16,789 bases of DNA. Origin: Verrucomicrobiaceae bacterium. GTDB lineage: Bacteria; Verrucomicrobiota; Verrucomicrobiia; Verrucomicrobiales; Akkermansiaceae. Position 1 is the first letter of the stretch, and the number at the start of each line of letters is the position of its first letter. The stretch is from NCBI GenBank assembly GCA_027483005.1, contig JAIXVN010000286.1, positions 1-16,789 on the forward strand, in the 5' to 3' direction. A model generated the notes under the pieces. That model saw only the letters and a list, made by a program, of their open reading frames with translations, was not told the origin of the DNA and searched no databases. Made by a program: the position numbers and the translations under genes. Positions 9,836 through 16,437 of this stretch are shown here, in pieces.

Positions 9836-9995
9836 GATGATGAGGGTTCGATGGTCAATGTATCGGTTGGCTCCCCGTTAAGCTAGGCATGGATTGCCGA
9901 TTGCTGTGCACTGGATGCCATCGAAAATCGGATCCTCAACTGGTTTCCTGTGAAATCGGATGCGCACCCTCGGCTTTTGTGGCAAAGAAAGGCCC
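9836..9995. promoter_or_regulatory. Divergent promoter region between clpB and deoB
   Basis: 160 bp that must contain the promoters for both clpB (leftward) and deoBA (rightward). No box pair close to the sigma-70 consensus stands out on either strand. It holds a direct repeat AAATCGGAT at 9925-9933 and 9953-9961 (28 bp apart) and an inverted partner CCGATT at 9897-9902, which could be protein-binding sites. This is a weak observation given the short motif. Confidence 0.4.
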
Positions 9996-11546
9996 ATGAA
10001 AGCGCTGGTCATCGTTCTCGACTCCGTAGGCTGCGGACACGCTCCGGACGCGGCGGTCTATGGAGACGCCGGAGCCGATACCCTGGGTCATCTCTTCGAG
10101 CGGATCGAGGGCTTTGCCCTGCCGAGTCTTGCTGCGCTCGGACTCTACGAGGTCCTCAGGAAACACAACCCGGACTTCGCTCTGGCTTCCCCTCCCCTTC
10201 ATCCCGCCGCCTGGCACGCCAGCCTGACAGAAAAGTCGGCCGGCAAGGACACGACCACCGGACACTGGGAGCTGATGGGGGCGACGCTCCGCAAACCCTT
10301 CGCCACCTTCGAGCAGTTTCCCCAGGATCTCGTTCGGGAGATCGAGCAGCGTGGCGAGGTCAGGTTCATCGGCAACGTCGCCGCCTCCGGCACCGAGATC
10401 CTCAGCGCCCTTGGCGAGGAGCATGTGAGGACCGGCCGACCCATCCTCTACACCAGCGCCGACAGCGTGCTGCAGATCGCCGCCCATGAAGATCGCTCGA
10501 TCTTTGGAGTGGATCGGCTTCAGGAGCTATGCCGACTCGCCCGTCGGATCCTCGACGAACGGGGCATCCCGATCGGAAGAGTCATTGCCCGTCCATTCAT
10601 CGGGGAAACTTCGGCCACGTTCCAGCGAACCTCGAACCGCCACGACCACTCGCTGCAGCCACCGGTCACCTGCCTGAACCGCCTGCAAGGTCTGGGCGTC
10701 GAAACCATCGGGATCGGAAAAATCTCCGACATCTTCGCGGGCTCCGGCATCACCACCTCGCACCCGACCGTTTCAAACGCAGACGGCATGGCGACGATCG
10801 ACCGACTCTGGTCTGCGACCTCGACGACGGCCCGCTTCCTGTTCGCCAATCTGGTGGACTTCGACAGCCTTTACGGACATCGCCGGAATCCCGAAGGCTA
10901 TGCCAAGGCCCTCGTCGAGTTCGATCAATGGCTTGGGACCTTCCTTCAAAAGATTGGCCCTAACGACCTGGTCATCATCACCGCCGATCACGGAAATGAC
11001 CCCTATCATCGCGGCACCGATCACACCCGCGAACAGGTGCCGATCCTCGCCCTCAACCCGAAGCAGCCGGAGTTGAACGCCGACACCTTCGACAAGGTCG
11101 CGAAACTCGTCGAACGCCATCTGTTTCCCCTCAACCCGCTGTTCTTCGACACCGTCTTCCTGGGCACCGAGCCTGCGGGCGGCTGGCCTGAGGATTTCAC
11201 CATCCTCACCGCCCATCGGCCGATCGGACGCGACCATTCTCCGGAGGAAGACCAGCAGGCGGATGAAAGACTTCACCAGCATCTGTTAGATTCAGGCCTG
11301 ATGCCATTCCGGGTCACCGGTGCCTCGCCCGACCTCTCCCATCAGGAGCCCGGCTGGGGTTTCACGGGCATGGACCTTGCCGCTGCCGCCGAGCTGTCCG
11401 CGAGATTTGGGCAGGAAGCCTTCTTCAGGATCGCAGGTGGGCGCATCCATCTCCACCGGGATGCCTCCGGAACATGCTGGCCGATCAATCCCGGACAACC
11501 TCCCGAAGAGCGAGGATTTTTCCGTGATCGGCTGACTTCGACCTGA
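9996..11546 (+). CDS. deoB: Phosphopentomutase (DeoB) fused to a C-terminal DUF3293-like domain
   Basis: Residues 1-~377 are phosphopentomutase, which interconverts (deoxy)ribose 1-phosphate and 5-phosphate. All key residues of the alkaline-phosphatase-like fold are present: Asp9 (VLDSVGCG), phospho-acceptor Thr86 in GKDTTTGHWELMG, Asp288 and His295 (LVDFDSLYGH), Asp331/His332 (TADHGND) and His343 (TDHTREQVP). DeoB proteins normally stop near 390-410 residues; this one runs to 516. From about residue 379 (base ~11130) it reads as a DUF3293-type domain: NPLFFDTVFL, FTILTAHRPIGR (401-412), GASPDLSHQEPGWGF (442-456), LSARFGQEAFFRI (467-479). DUF3293 proteins are usually separate and of unknown function. 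No stop or frameshift is visible at the junction. ATG 9996 is chosen over 9960 because it starts the first beta strand; AAAGG three bases before it is the nearest thing to a Shine-Dalgarno site. The deoA gene follows after 11 bp. Confidence 0.93.
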   Translation: MKALVIVLDSVGCGHAPDAAVYGDAGADTLGHLFERIEGFALPSLAALGLYEVLRKHNPDFALASPPLHPAAWHASLTEKSAGKDTTTGHWELMGATLRKPFATFEQFPQDLVREIEQRGEVRFIGNVAASGTEILSALGEEHVRTGRPILYTSADSVLQIAAHEDRSIFGVDRLQELCRLARRILDERGIPIGRVIARPFIGETSATFQRTSNRHDHSLQPPVTCLNRLQGLGVETIGIGKISDIFAGSGITTSHPTVSNADGMATIDRLWSATSTTARFLFANLVDFDSLYGHRRNPEGYAKALVEFDQWLGTFLQKIGPNDLVIITADHGNDPYHRGTDHTREQVPILALNPKQPELNADTFDKVAKLVERHLFPLNPLFFDTVFLGTEPAGGWPEDFTILTAHRPIGRDHSPEEDQQADERLHQHLLDSGLMPFRVTGASPDLSHQEPGWGFTGMDLAAAAELSARFGQEAFFRIAGGRIHLHRDASGTCWPINPGQPPEERGFFRDRLTST

Positions 11547-11557
11547 TTGAGTCAGGC

Positions 11558-12793
11558 ATGCATGTTCCCACCCTGATTGCGCGCAAGCGTGATGGAGAAG
11601 CTCTTGCCGCCGCGGAAATCGAAGCGCTGGTGGCCGCCTACACCGCTGGGGAGGTTCCTGACTATCAGATGAGCGCCTTTTCGATGGCGGTTTATTTCCA
11701 GGGGATGAATGCCGTGGAAACCGCCGCCCTCACCCGCGCGATGATGCAGAGCGGCGACATCATGCAGCACCCCGCCGGCCACCCGCCGATCGTGGACAAG
11801 CACTCGACCGGCGGCATCGGCGACAAGATCTCCCTCGTTCTCGCTCCCCTCGTCGCCGCCACCGGAGCCTGGGTCCCCATGGTGTCCGGTCGAGGCCTTG
11901 GCATCACCGGCGGAACGCTCGACAAGCTGGAGTCGATTCCCGGCTTCCGGGTTGGCCTCAGCCTTGAGGAAGCCTATGCCCAGCTCGCGCGGATCGGCAT
12001 CGTCATGATGGGCCAGACCGAACGATTCTGCCCGGCGGACAAGAAGCTCTACGCCCTGCGCGATGTCAGCGGCACGGTTCCATCGATCCCGCTGATCACC
12101 GCCTCGATCATGTCGAAAAAGCTCGCCGAGTCCCTCGACCGCCTGGTTCTCGACGTGAAGTTCGGCAAGGGGGCCTTCATGCGCACCGAGTCGGAAGCCC
12201 GGGTTCTGGCCGACAGCATGATGGCGGTGGGCAATGAGATGGGCGTGGAAGTCCACGCGCAGCTCAACCCGATGGACCAGCCAATCGGGCGTGCGGTGGG
12301 AAATGCCTTGGAGGTCATTGAATCCTTGGCGGCGCTGGAGGGACAGGGGCCGGCGGATCTCATCGACCTGGTGATCGACCTCTCCGTGCCCATCACCGGC
12401 TGGACCGCCGAAGCGCTTCGCGGATTGCTTGCTTCCGGGAAACCCCGTGAGCTGTTCGATGCCTTCGTGCTCGGACAAGGCGGCCGTCCGGCGGATCTCC
12501 CGAAACTCGCTCAGATCCACCTGGCTCCAATCATTCGCGAGGTTCCCGCCGGTTGCACGGGAACCGTCAAAACCGTCCACGCGGGTATCGTCGGCCAAGC
12601 CTCCCTGCAACTTGGCGCGGGCCGGGCGAAAGCCAACGATGTCATCAACCCGGCGGTCGGCTTCGACCGGATCGTCAAGATCGGGGAGAATGTCGAACAG
12701 GGTCAGCCGCTCTGCCGGATCCATGCGAACAGCCAGGCGGACTTCGACATGGCCGAAGCAATGTTCCTCTCCGCCATCGGTCTGGAACCCTGA
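11558..12793 (+). CDS. deoA: Thymidine / pyrimidine-nucleoside phosphorylase
   Basis: Phosphorolytic cleavage of thymidine or other pyrimidine nucleosides to base plus (deoxy)ribose 1-phosphate, the substrate of the preceding gene's enzyme. 411 residues, slightly short for the family (430-440). Phosphate-site motif KHSTGGIGDK is at 81-90, and the family signature SGRGLGITGGTLDKLE at 110-125. The pyrimidine-binding residues YALRDVSG (165-172, Arg168) and ITASIMSKK (180-188, Ser183, Lys187) align with those known for the E. coli enzyme. A glycine-rich C-terminal alpha/beta domain follows (GCTGTVKTVHAG; GENVEQGQPLCRIHA). The choice between thymidine phosphorylase and broader-specificity PyNP cannot be made with confidence. 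Eleven bases separate it from deoB, so they form a deoBA operon. No terminator is visible in the 23 bp before the convergent sanA-like gene. Confidence 0.95.
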   Translation: MHVPTLIARKRDGEALAAAEIEALVAAYTAGEVPDYQMSAFSMAVYFQGMNAVETAALTRAMMQSGDIMQHPAGHPPIVDKHSTGGIGDKISLVLAPLVAATGAWVPMVSGRGLGITGGTLDKLESIPGFRVGLSLEEAYAQLARIGIVMMGQTERFCPADKKLYALRDVSGTVPSIPLITASIMSKKLAESLDRLVLDVKFGKGAFMRTESEARVLADSMMAVGNEMGVEVHAQLNPMDQPIGRAVGNALEVIESLAALEGQGPADLIDLVIDLSVPITGWTAEALRGLLASGKPRELFDAFVLGQGGRPADLPKLAQIHLAPIIREVPAGCTGTVKTVHAGIVGQASLQLGAGRAKANDVINPAVGFDRIVKIGENVEQGQPLCRIHANSQADFDMAEAMFLSAIGLEP

Positions 12794-12816
12794 AACCTCA
12801 GGCAAAGATCGATCAT

Positions 12817-13503
12817 CTAACGGCTCCGACCGGCCACCGGAAGATCGACCCGCTCTCCCATGATCTTGGGGCGGGTTTTCAGGAGATTGACATCCAACCA
12901 CATTTGAACTCTCGCCCCAACTTCACGAAGTTTGGTCTTGTAACCTCCACTGCCGACGACGTCGATCGCGTTCAATCCACTGGCCTTCATTCCATTCGCC
13001 CGGGCGATGTACACAGCACGCTCATTTTGAAACCGCTGGGACACGAAGACCAGCTCGGTCGCCCCGAAAATCTCCTTGGCCCGCACGACCGAGTCGAGGG
13101 TCCTGAGCCCGGCGAAGTCCTGAACAATCCGGTCGTTCGGAACACCCGCTGCCACCAGAGCCTGTCGCATCGCCTCCGGTTCGTTGTAGAACCTGGAGCT
13201 GTTGTCACCGGACACCAGGAAGCAATCCACCTTGCCGGCCCTCCACAACTTCACCGCCGCATCGATCCGATAACGGAAATACTGGTTCTCCCGCCCATCG
13301 ATCTTGTCGTCACAACCGAAGATCAGCGCCACCCGTTGATATGGCACCTGATCGACCTCATCGAACAGGCATCCCTCCGCCACCCTCTCGGGCAGGAGAT
13401 TGGTGTGAATCAGAAAGGCGAAGCCCATGACGAACATGAGCCCAAGAGGCAGCAAGGTCCGGCGCAGGAATCGGCGCAGCCTGGATGGCGGCTGTCGCGT
13501 CAT
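12817..13503 (-). CDS. SanA/YdcF-like DUF218 membrane protein
   Basis: A 228-residue protein with a single N-terminal membrane anchor (LLPLGLMFVMGFAFLIHTNLL, about 17-37) preceded by an arginine-rich stretch (RLRRFLRR), so the DUF218 domain should face the periplasm. Domain motifs: ALIFGC (59-64), RYRIDAAVKLWRAGKVDCFLV (from 77), SGDNSSRFYNEP (98-109), AGVPNDRIVQDFAGLRTLDS (119-138), with VVRAKEIFG after it, and VSQRFQNERAVYIAR (154-168). This is the layout of SanA, linked in E. coli to vancomycin exclusion and envelope barrier function; the biochemical activity of the family is not established. The ATG overlaps the stop of the lipid kinase gene (ATGA), implying coupling. The 3' end converges on deoA. 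Confidence 0.85.
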   Translation of the reverse strand: MTRQPPSRLRRFLRRTLLPLGLMFVMGFAFLIHTNLLPERVAEGCLFDEVDQVPYQRVALIFGCDDKIDGRENQYFRYRIDAAVKLWRAGKVDCFLVSGDNSSRFYNEPEAMRQALVAAGVPNDRIVQDFAGLRTLDSVVRAKEIFGATELVFVSQRFQNERAVYIARANGMKASGLNAIDVVGSGGYKTKLREVGARVQMWLDVNLLKTRPKIMGERVDLPVAGRSR

Positions 13504-14465
13504 GAAACCGATGACAGGGTTGGATCAGGAGTCCGTTTCGGCCAGGGGGACATCGCCCGCATCACTTCACCGAAGCGGCTGATGATCGGCTCTTCCGGGG
13601 CGATGACCCGCAACCTCCGGGTGCATTGGGAAAACTCCACCTCGCTGGCCCGGCCCAACAGTTCACCATCCACCTGGATCGGCACTTCACCCTGGGACCT
13701 CACCGTGAAACTGTCTGACTGGAAATACTCGGTGGAAACGGCGAGATCGACCCCGCCCTTGGCCAGACCCCTCAGGGAATCCAGCACGAACCGATACCCG
13801 GCCTCCTTGAAGACCAGGACATCCAGCATCGAGTCCTGATTGTCCGCCTTTCGGAAAAGCTTGAACTGCCCGCCGTAAAGCGAGCCGTTGCCAGCCAGCA
13901 CCGCGACACCTTCCTCACGACGGCCATCGGAGAACTCCACCACCATCGCCGGAGGCTTCTCTCCCAGAACCTTCACCGCCGACAAGAGATAGGAAAGCGG
14001 TCCCAGCATCTTCTTCGACTCCCAGGTCGTCTCTTCAATGACCATCGCATCAAAGCCCACCCCCGCCATCTGGACGAAGGGCGCGCGGTTGGCTTCAAAG
14101 AGATCGATTTCCCTGACATGACCCTGCTCGATGACATCGAAGGCCTTGGAAAGATTTCCAAATGGAATTCCCAGCTCCCTGGCGAAGACATTCATGGTTC
14201 CGGCCGGCAACACACCGAGGGCCGTCTTCGAGCCAGCCAGGCCCGCCACCACCGCGTTGAGTGTGCCATCCCCCCCTGCCGCCACGACGATCGGCTCACC
14301 TTCCGCCGCGAAGCGAGCCGCCATGGTCCGCGCCTCATCGGAGCTGTTGGTCGCGCACAGATAAAACCGGGTCGAATGCTCCATCAGAAACCGCAGGGTC
14401 CTCTCTCCACGCTGGCTTCTTGCCTTGGGATTGAACAACAGGGGATACCTCGGCGGCGTTGCCAT
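13500..14465 (-). CDS. Diacylglycerol kinase-family lipid kinase (DagK/YegS type)
   Basis: A 321-residue member of the DAGK catalytic family (Pfam DAGK_cat). Diagnostic motifs: FNPKARSQRGERTL (11-24), the nucleotide-binding VVAAGGDGTLNAVV (60-73), and GVLPAGTMNVFARELGIP (84-101), followed by the beta-rich C-terminal domain with FVQMAGVGFDAMV (130-142) and VPIQVDGELLG. The likely reaction is phosphorylation of diacylglycerol or a related lipid at the membrane face; sphingosine-, ceramide- or other lipid-specific relatives look alike. ATG 14465 is chosen because it gives the family N-terminus and lies 7 bp after the maf stop; the alternative at 14510 would overlap maf. Operon order is maf - this gene - sanA-like. 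Confidence 0.88.
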   Translation of the reverse strand: MATPPRYPLLFNPKARSQRGERTLRFLMEHSTRFYLCATNSSDEARTMAARFAAEGEPIVVAAGGDGTLNAVVAGLAGSKTALGVLPAGTMNVFARELGIPFGNLSKAFDVIEQGHVREIDLFEANRAPFVQMAGVGFDAMVIEETTWESKKMLGPLSYLLSAVKVLGEKPPAMVVEFSDGRREEGVAVLAGNGSLYGGQFKLFRKADNQDSMLDVLVFKEAGYRFVLDSLRGLAKGGVDLAVSTEYFQSDSFTVRSQGEVPIQVDGELLGRASEVEFSQCTRRLRVIAPEEPIISRFGEVMRAMSPWPKRTPDPTLSSVS

Positions 14466-14472
14466 GCAACAG

Positions 14473-15063
14473 TCATCGTTGAAACCCGGGCATCCCGCAA
14501 CCCGTTTCACCCAGCTGCATCAAACGCTCGACCACTTCATCGACCGGCAGGCCGACCACATTGCTATAGCTTCCCTCGATCCCGCTCACGATCCGCTCCC
14601 CATGCTCCTGGATCGCATAGCCGCCCGCCTTGTCCATCGTGTTCACGAGCGAGAGATACTCCTCAATCGATGGCTGATCGAGTTGATGGAACTGGACGGT
14701 GGTGATGGCATGAAACACTTCGCAACCTCCGCCCGGAAAACAGAGGCAGACGCCCGTACACACGCTGTGGGACCGACCGGAGAGCCGCTGCAACATCGCG
14801 CGGGCCTCTTCCGGGGAAGCTGGCTTTCCGAGTGCAACCCCATCGATCCAGACCAGGGTATCCGCCCCGATGACCACCGCATCGGACACCATGGCCGCCA
14901 CAGCCTCGGCCTTAAGGCGCGCATTGTGCTCGCAAAGCTGCTCCAGGGGCATTTCCGGGTCATGGATCTCCTCCGCAGGCGAGACCTTCACATCGAAACT
15001 CACGCCAGCGGCTTCCAGGAGCTCCTTCCTTCTAGGCGATGAGGAGGCGAGAATCACTTGCAC
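14473..15063 (-). CDS. maf: Maf-family nucleoside triphosphate pyrophosphatase
   Basis: House-cleaning pyrophosphatase that hydrolyses dTTP/UTP or modified pyrimidine nucleotides to monophosphates; earlier named septum formation inhibitor. 196 residues, normal length. Motifs: ILASSSPRRKELLEAAG (4-20), VVIGADTLVWIDGVALGKP (63-81) with the catalytic Asp68, and DKAGGYAIQEHG (144-155). The dTTP/UTP-type (YhdE) subgroup is favoured by this last motif but not certain. The start is GTG at 15063; no ATG exists upstream in frame before a stop, and a second GTG (15057) would also give a near-complete N-terminus. First gene of the maf-dagK-sanA group. Confidence 0.93.
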   Translation of the reverse strand: MQVILASSSPRRKELLEAAGVSFDVKVSPAEEIHDPEMPLEQLCEHNARLKAEAVAAMVSDAVVIGADTLVWIDGVALGKPASPEEARAMLQRLSGRSHSVCTGVCLCFPGGGCEVFHAITTVQFHQLDQPSIEEYLSLVNTMDKAGGYAIQEHGERIVSGIEGSYSNVVGLPVDEVVERLMQLGETGCGMPGFQR

Positions 15064-15397
15064 GCCACGAGGAAAGTCGATCCCCGGCCCGCCCGGAAGC
15101 CAAATCCGCCACTCAAAAGCGGTCTTCGCAACGGATTCCCGCTGCCAGATGATTCGCCGCTGCGATCACCGGCTGCCGGAGAGTGCAAGGCAGCTGGACA
15201 CTCCTTCATGCTGGCGAGGATGGAACCCGAGGAAATCACTGCCGGCAAGCCGCCACAGGAAGCGCATCGAGCTAGAGGGTCGGCGGGCTCCCCTCTCCCA
15301 GACTGATGGCCAAGCATTGGCAAATGGTCCCTCGGAGGAAAATGAAGAACCACGAAAGTCGCGAAGACCCGAAATCTCAACCCGCTTGGCCAGACTT
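15064..15397. other. 334-bp stretch without a supported gene
   Basis: Between maf and the sigma factor gene. Several short open frames cross it, but none has a recognisable product. It must contain the maf promoter on the minus strand and the end of the sigma gene's transcript. Structures seen: a 6-bp hairpin GCTGCC/GGCAGC (15172-15177 with 15189-15194, 11-nt loop) and the larger inverted-repeat structure at 15307-15392 described separately. No tRNA or rRNA. Confidence 0.6.
15307..15392. repeat. 86-bp structure bounded by 9-bp perfect inverted repeats
   Basis: TGGCCAAGC at 15307-15315 is perfectly complementary to GCTTGGCCA at 15384-15392, enclosing 68 bp. The left arm also forms a small local hairpin, GCCAA/TTGGC (15309-15313 with 15317-15321). 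The core contains an A+G-rich CCACGAAAGTCGCGAAGACC-type run like a common intergenic motif of this phylum (from memory). GACT occurs just outside both ends (15301-15304 and 15393-15396), two bases off a clean target duplication. It begins 5 bp after the sigma factor stop, so it may be an RNA 3'-end structure or a remnant of a small mobile repeat. Confidence 0.45.
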
Positions 15398-16000
15398 CTA
15401 AAACCTCTGCTCCCAACAGTCCTGAAGAAACGATTGGAGCTGCAGATGGGCGTAGTGAAGCCTCGACCGGACGGTGCCTTCCGAAACCCTCAACACCTTG
15501 GCGATCTCGACATGAGGCATGCCCTGGATGTCGAACATGGTTACGACCGTTCTGTGGGAGACCGACAGTGAGCGCATGGCCTCGTTCAGTCTCGTATGAA
15601 GCTCGTTGAGATTGCTCTGCTGCTCGGGGTTCGCCGCATGCGCTCGATCGACCAATCCGGGATCGTCCTTCGGGGCAGTGTCGGGGTCGTCCAGGCTGAG
15701 CCCGGAACGACGCTTCCGCTTCTGTAAGAATTTCAACGTCTGGTTCACCGCGATCTGATAGATCCAGGTATAGAAGCTCGACTGGCCCCGGAACCTCCCC
15801 AGCGCCTGGTAGGCACGTGCGAAAATTTCCTGCAACAGATCGTTCGTGTCCTCCTTGTGGGTCGTCATGTTGTACACAAGCCCATAGAGCTTGTCTCCGT
15901 ATTTGAGGATCAACGCGTCGAACGCGCGCGTATCACCCTTTTGTGCTAGGGAGACCAGCTCCCGGTCAGGATCGGGTTGCTGGGGTTGGCGAAAAAACAT
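15398..16000 (-). CDS. ECF-type RNA polymerase sigma factor (RpoE-like)
   Basis: A 200-residue sigma-70-family group 4 (ECF) factor. Sigma region 2 spans about 22-92: FDALILKYGDKLYGLVYNMT (27-46), DTNDLLQEIFARAYQALGRF (51-70), SSFYTWIYQIAVNQTLKFL (75-93). A charged linker follows (LDDPDTAPKDDPG), then region 4 (135-187): LNEAMRSLSVSHRTVVTMFD and the helix-turn-helix MPHVEIAKVLRVSEGTVRSR (161-180). No sigma-3 domain, as expected. The ATG at 16000 is chosen; an upstream extension to 16111 overlaps folB and shows no family match. Unlike many ECF genes there is no anti-sigma gene immediately downstream (334 bp without a gene, then maf). The target regulon cannot be inferred. Confidence 0.93.
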   Translation of the reverse strand: MFFRQPQQPDPDRELVSLAQKGDTRAFDALILKYGDKLYGLVYNMTTHKEDTNDLLQEIFARAYQALGRFRGQSSFYTWIYQIAVNQTLKFLQKRKRRSGLSLDDPDTAPKDDPGLVDRAHAANPEQQSNLNELHTRLNEAMRSLSVSHRTVVTMFDIQGMPHVEIAKVLRVSEGTVRSRLHYAHLQLQSFLQDCWEQRF

Positions 16001-16026
16001 CAGGGGGATGAAGAGGCAGCCCTGTA

Positions 16027-16054
16027 AGATTACACGTCCCCCGTCGCGTGTAAA
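16027..16054 (-). promoter_or_regulatory. Candidate promoter overlapping a 7-bp inverted repeat before the sigma gene
   Basis: On the minus strand TTTACA (16049-16054, five of six matches to a sigma-70 -35 box) and TAATCT (16027-16032, a weak -10) are 16 bp apart, about 26 bp before the ATG. Both boxes overlap the perfect inverted repeat TTACACG (16030-16036) / CGTGTAA (16047-16053), which could be an operator. The -10 match is poor, so this is tentative. Confidence 0.3.
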
Positions 16055-16065
16055 GAAGAGGCCGC

Positions 16066-16437
16066 TCAGGCTTTTCCGAAGCTGTCCCTGACCACCCTCA
16101 CGGCGACACATTCGGTGTCGGGCAGGATGAATTTCTCCACCAGCACCTCGATGCGTCGCAAAGGATGATTTTCCAGAAGGATCCGTGCAAGGTCCACGGC
16201 AAGGGTCTCAATGAGCCTCCTCGGCCTGGCATCGGCGATCGCCTGGATTTCAAGGGCCACCGCGTGATAATCGACGGTACGCGCAATCTCGTCGCCCAGC
16301 TCCTCGAACGCGACCTGCGGCGTCATCACGATGGAGATTTCCAGTGTCTGAGCGGACGCCAACTCCTCATCCGGCACGCCGACATTTGCCGTCACCCGGA
16401 GTTTGCGGATCTCGATGAAGTCGGAGGGAGGATTCAC
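16066..16437 (-). CDS. folB: Dihydroneopterin aldolase / FolX-type epimerase family protein
   Basis: A 123-residue tunnelling-fold enzyme of the FolB/FolX family; FolB cleaves dihydroneopterin to 6-hydroxymethyl-dihydropterin and glycolaldehyde in folate synthesis. Residues corresponding to the known FolB active site appear present: a Glu in GVPDEEL (24/25), Tyr57 in TVDYHAV, Glu77 in LIETLA and Lys102 in VEKFILP. However the usual Gly-Tyr/His-His-Gly stretch is replaced by VTANVGVPDEE, which is closer in feel to FolX (dihydroneopterin triphosphate epimerase), so the exact activity is open. The start is GTG at 16437, overlapping the stop of the upstream Nudix gene (GTGA); that overlap decides the start. 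The sigma factor gene follows after 65 bp. Confidence 0.8.
   Translation of the reverse strand: MNPPSDFIEIRKLRVTANVGVPDEELASAQTLEISIVMTPQVAFEELGDEIARTVDYHAVALEIQAIADARPRRLIETLAVDLARILLENHPLRRIEVLVEKFILPDTECVAVRVVRDSFGKA

Noticed and set aside
15054..15416. 120-codon minus-strand frame between maf and the sigma gene
   Set aside because: Low-complexity Arg/Gly/Pro/Ser composition, no family match, and it crosses the inverted-repeat structure and both neighbouring genes' ends. Treated as non-coding.
16001..16111. N-terminal extension of the sigma factor
   Set aside because: Would overlap folB and add residues unrelated to the ECF family; the candidate promoter and inverted repeat also lie here.
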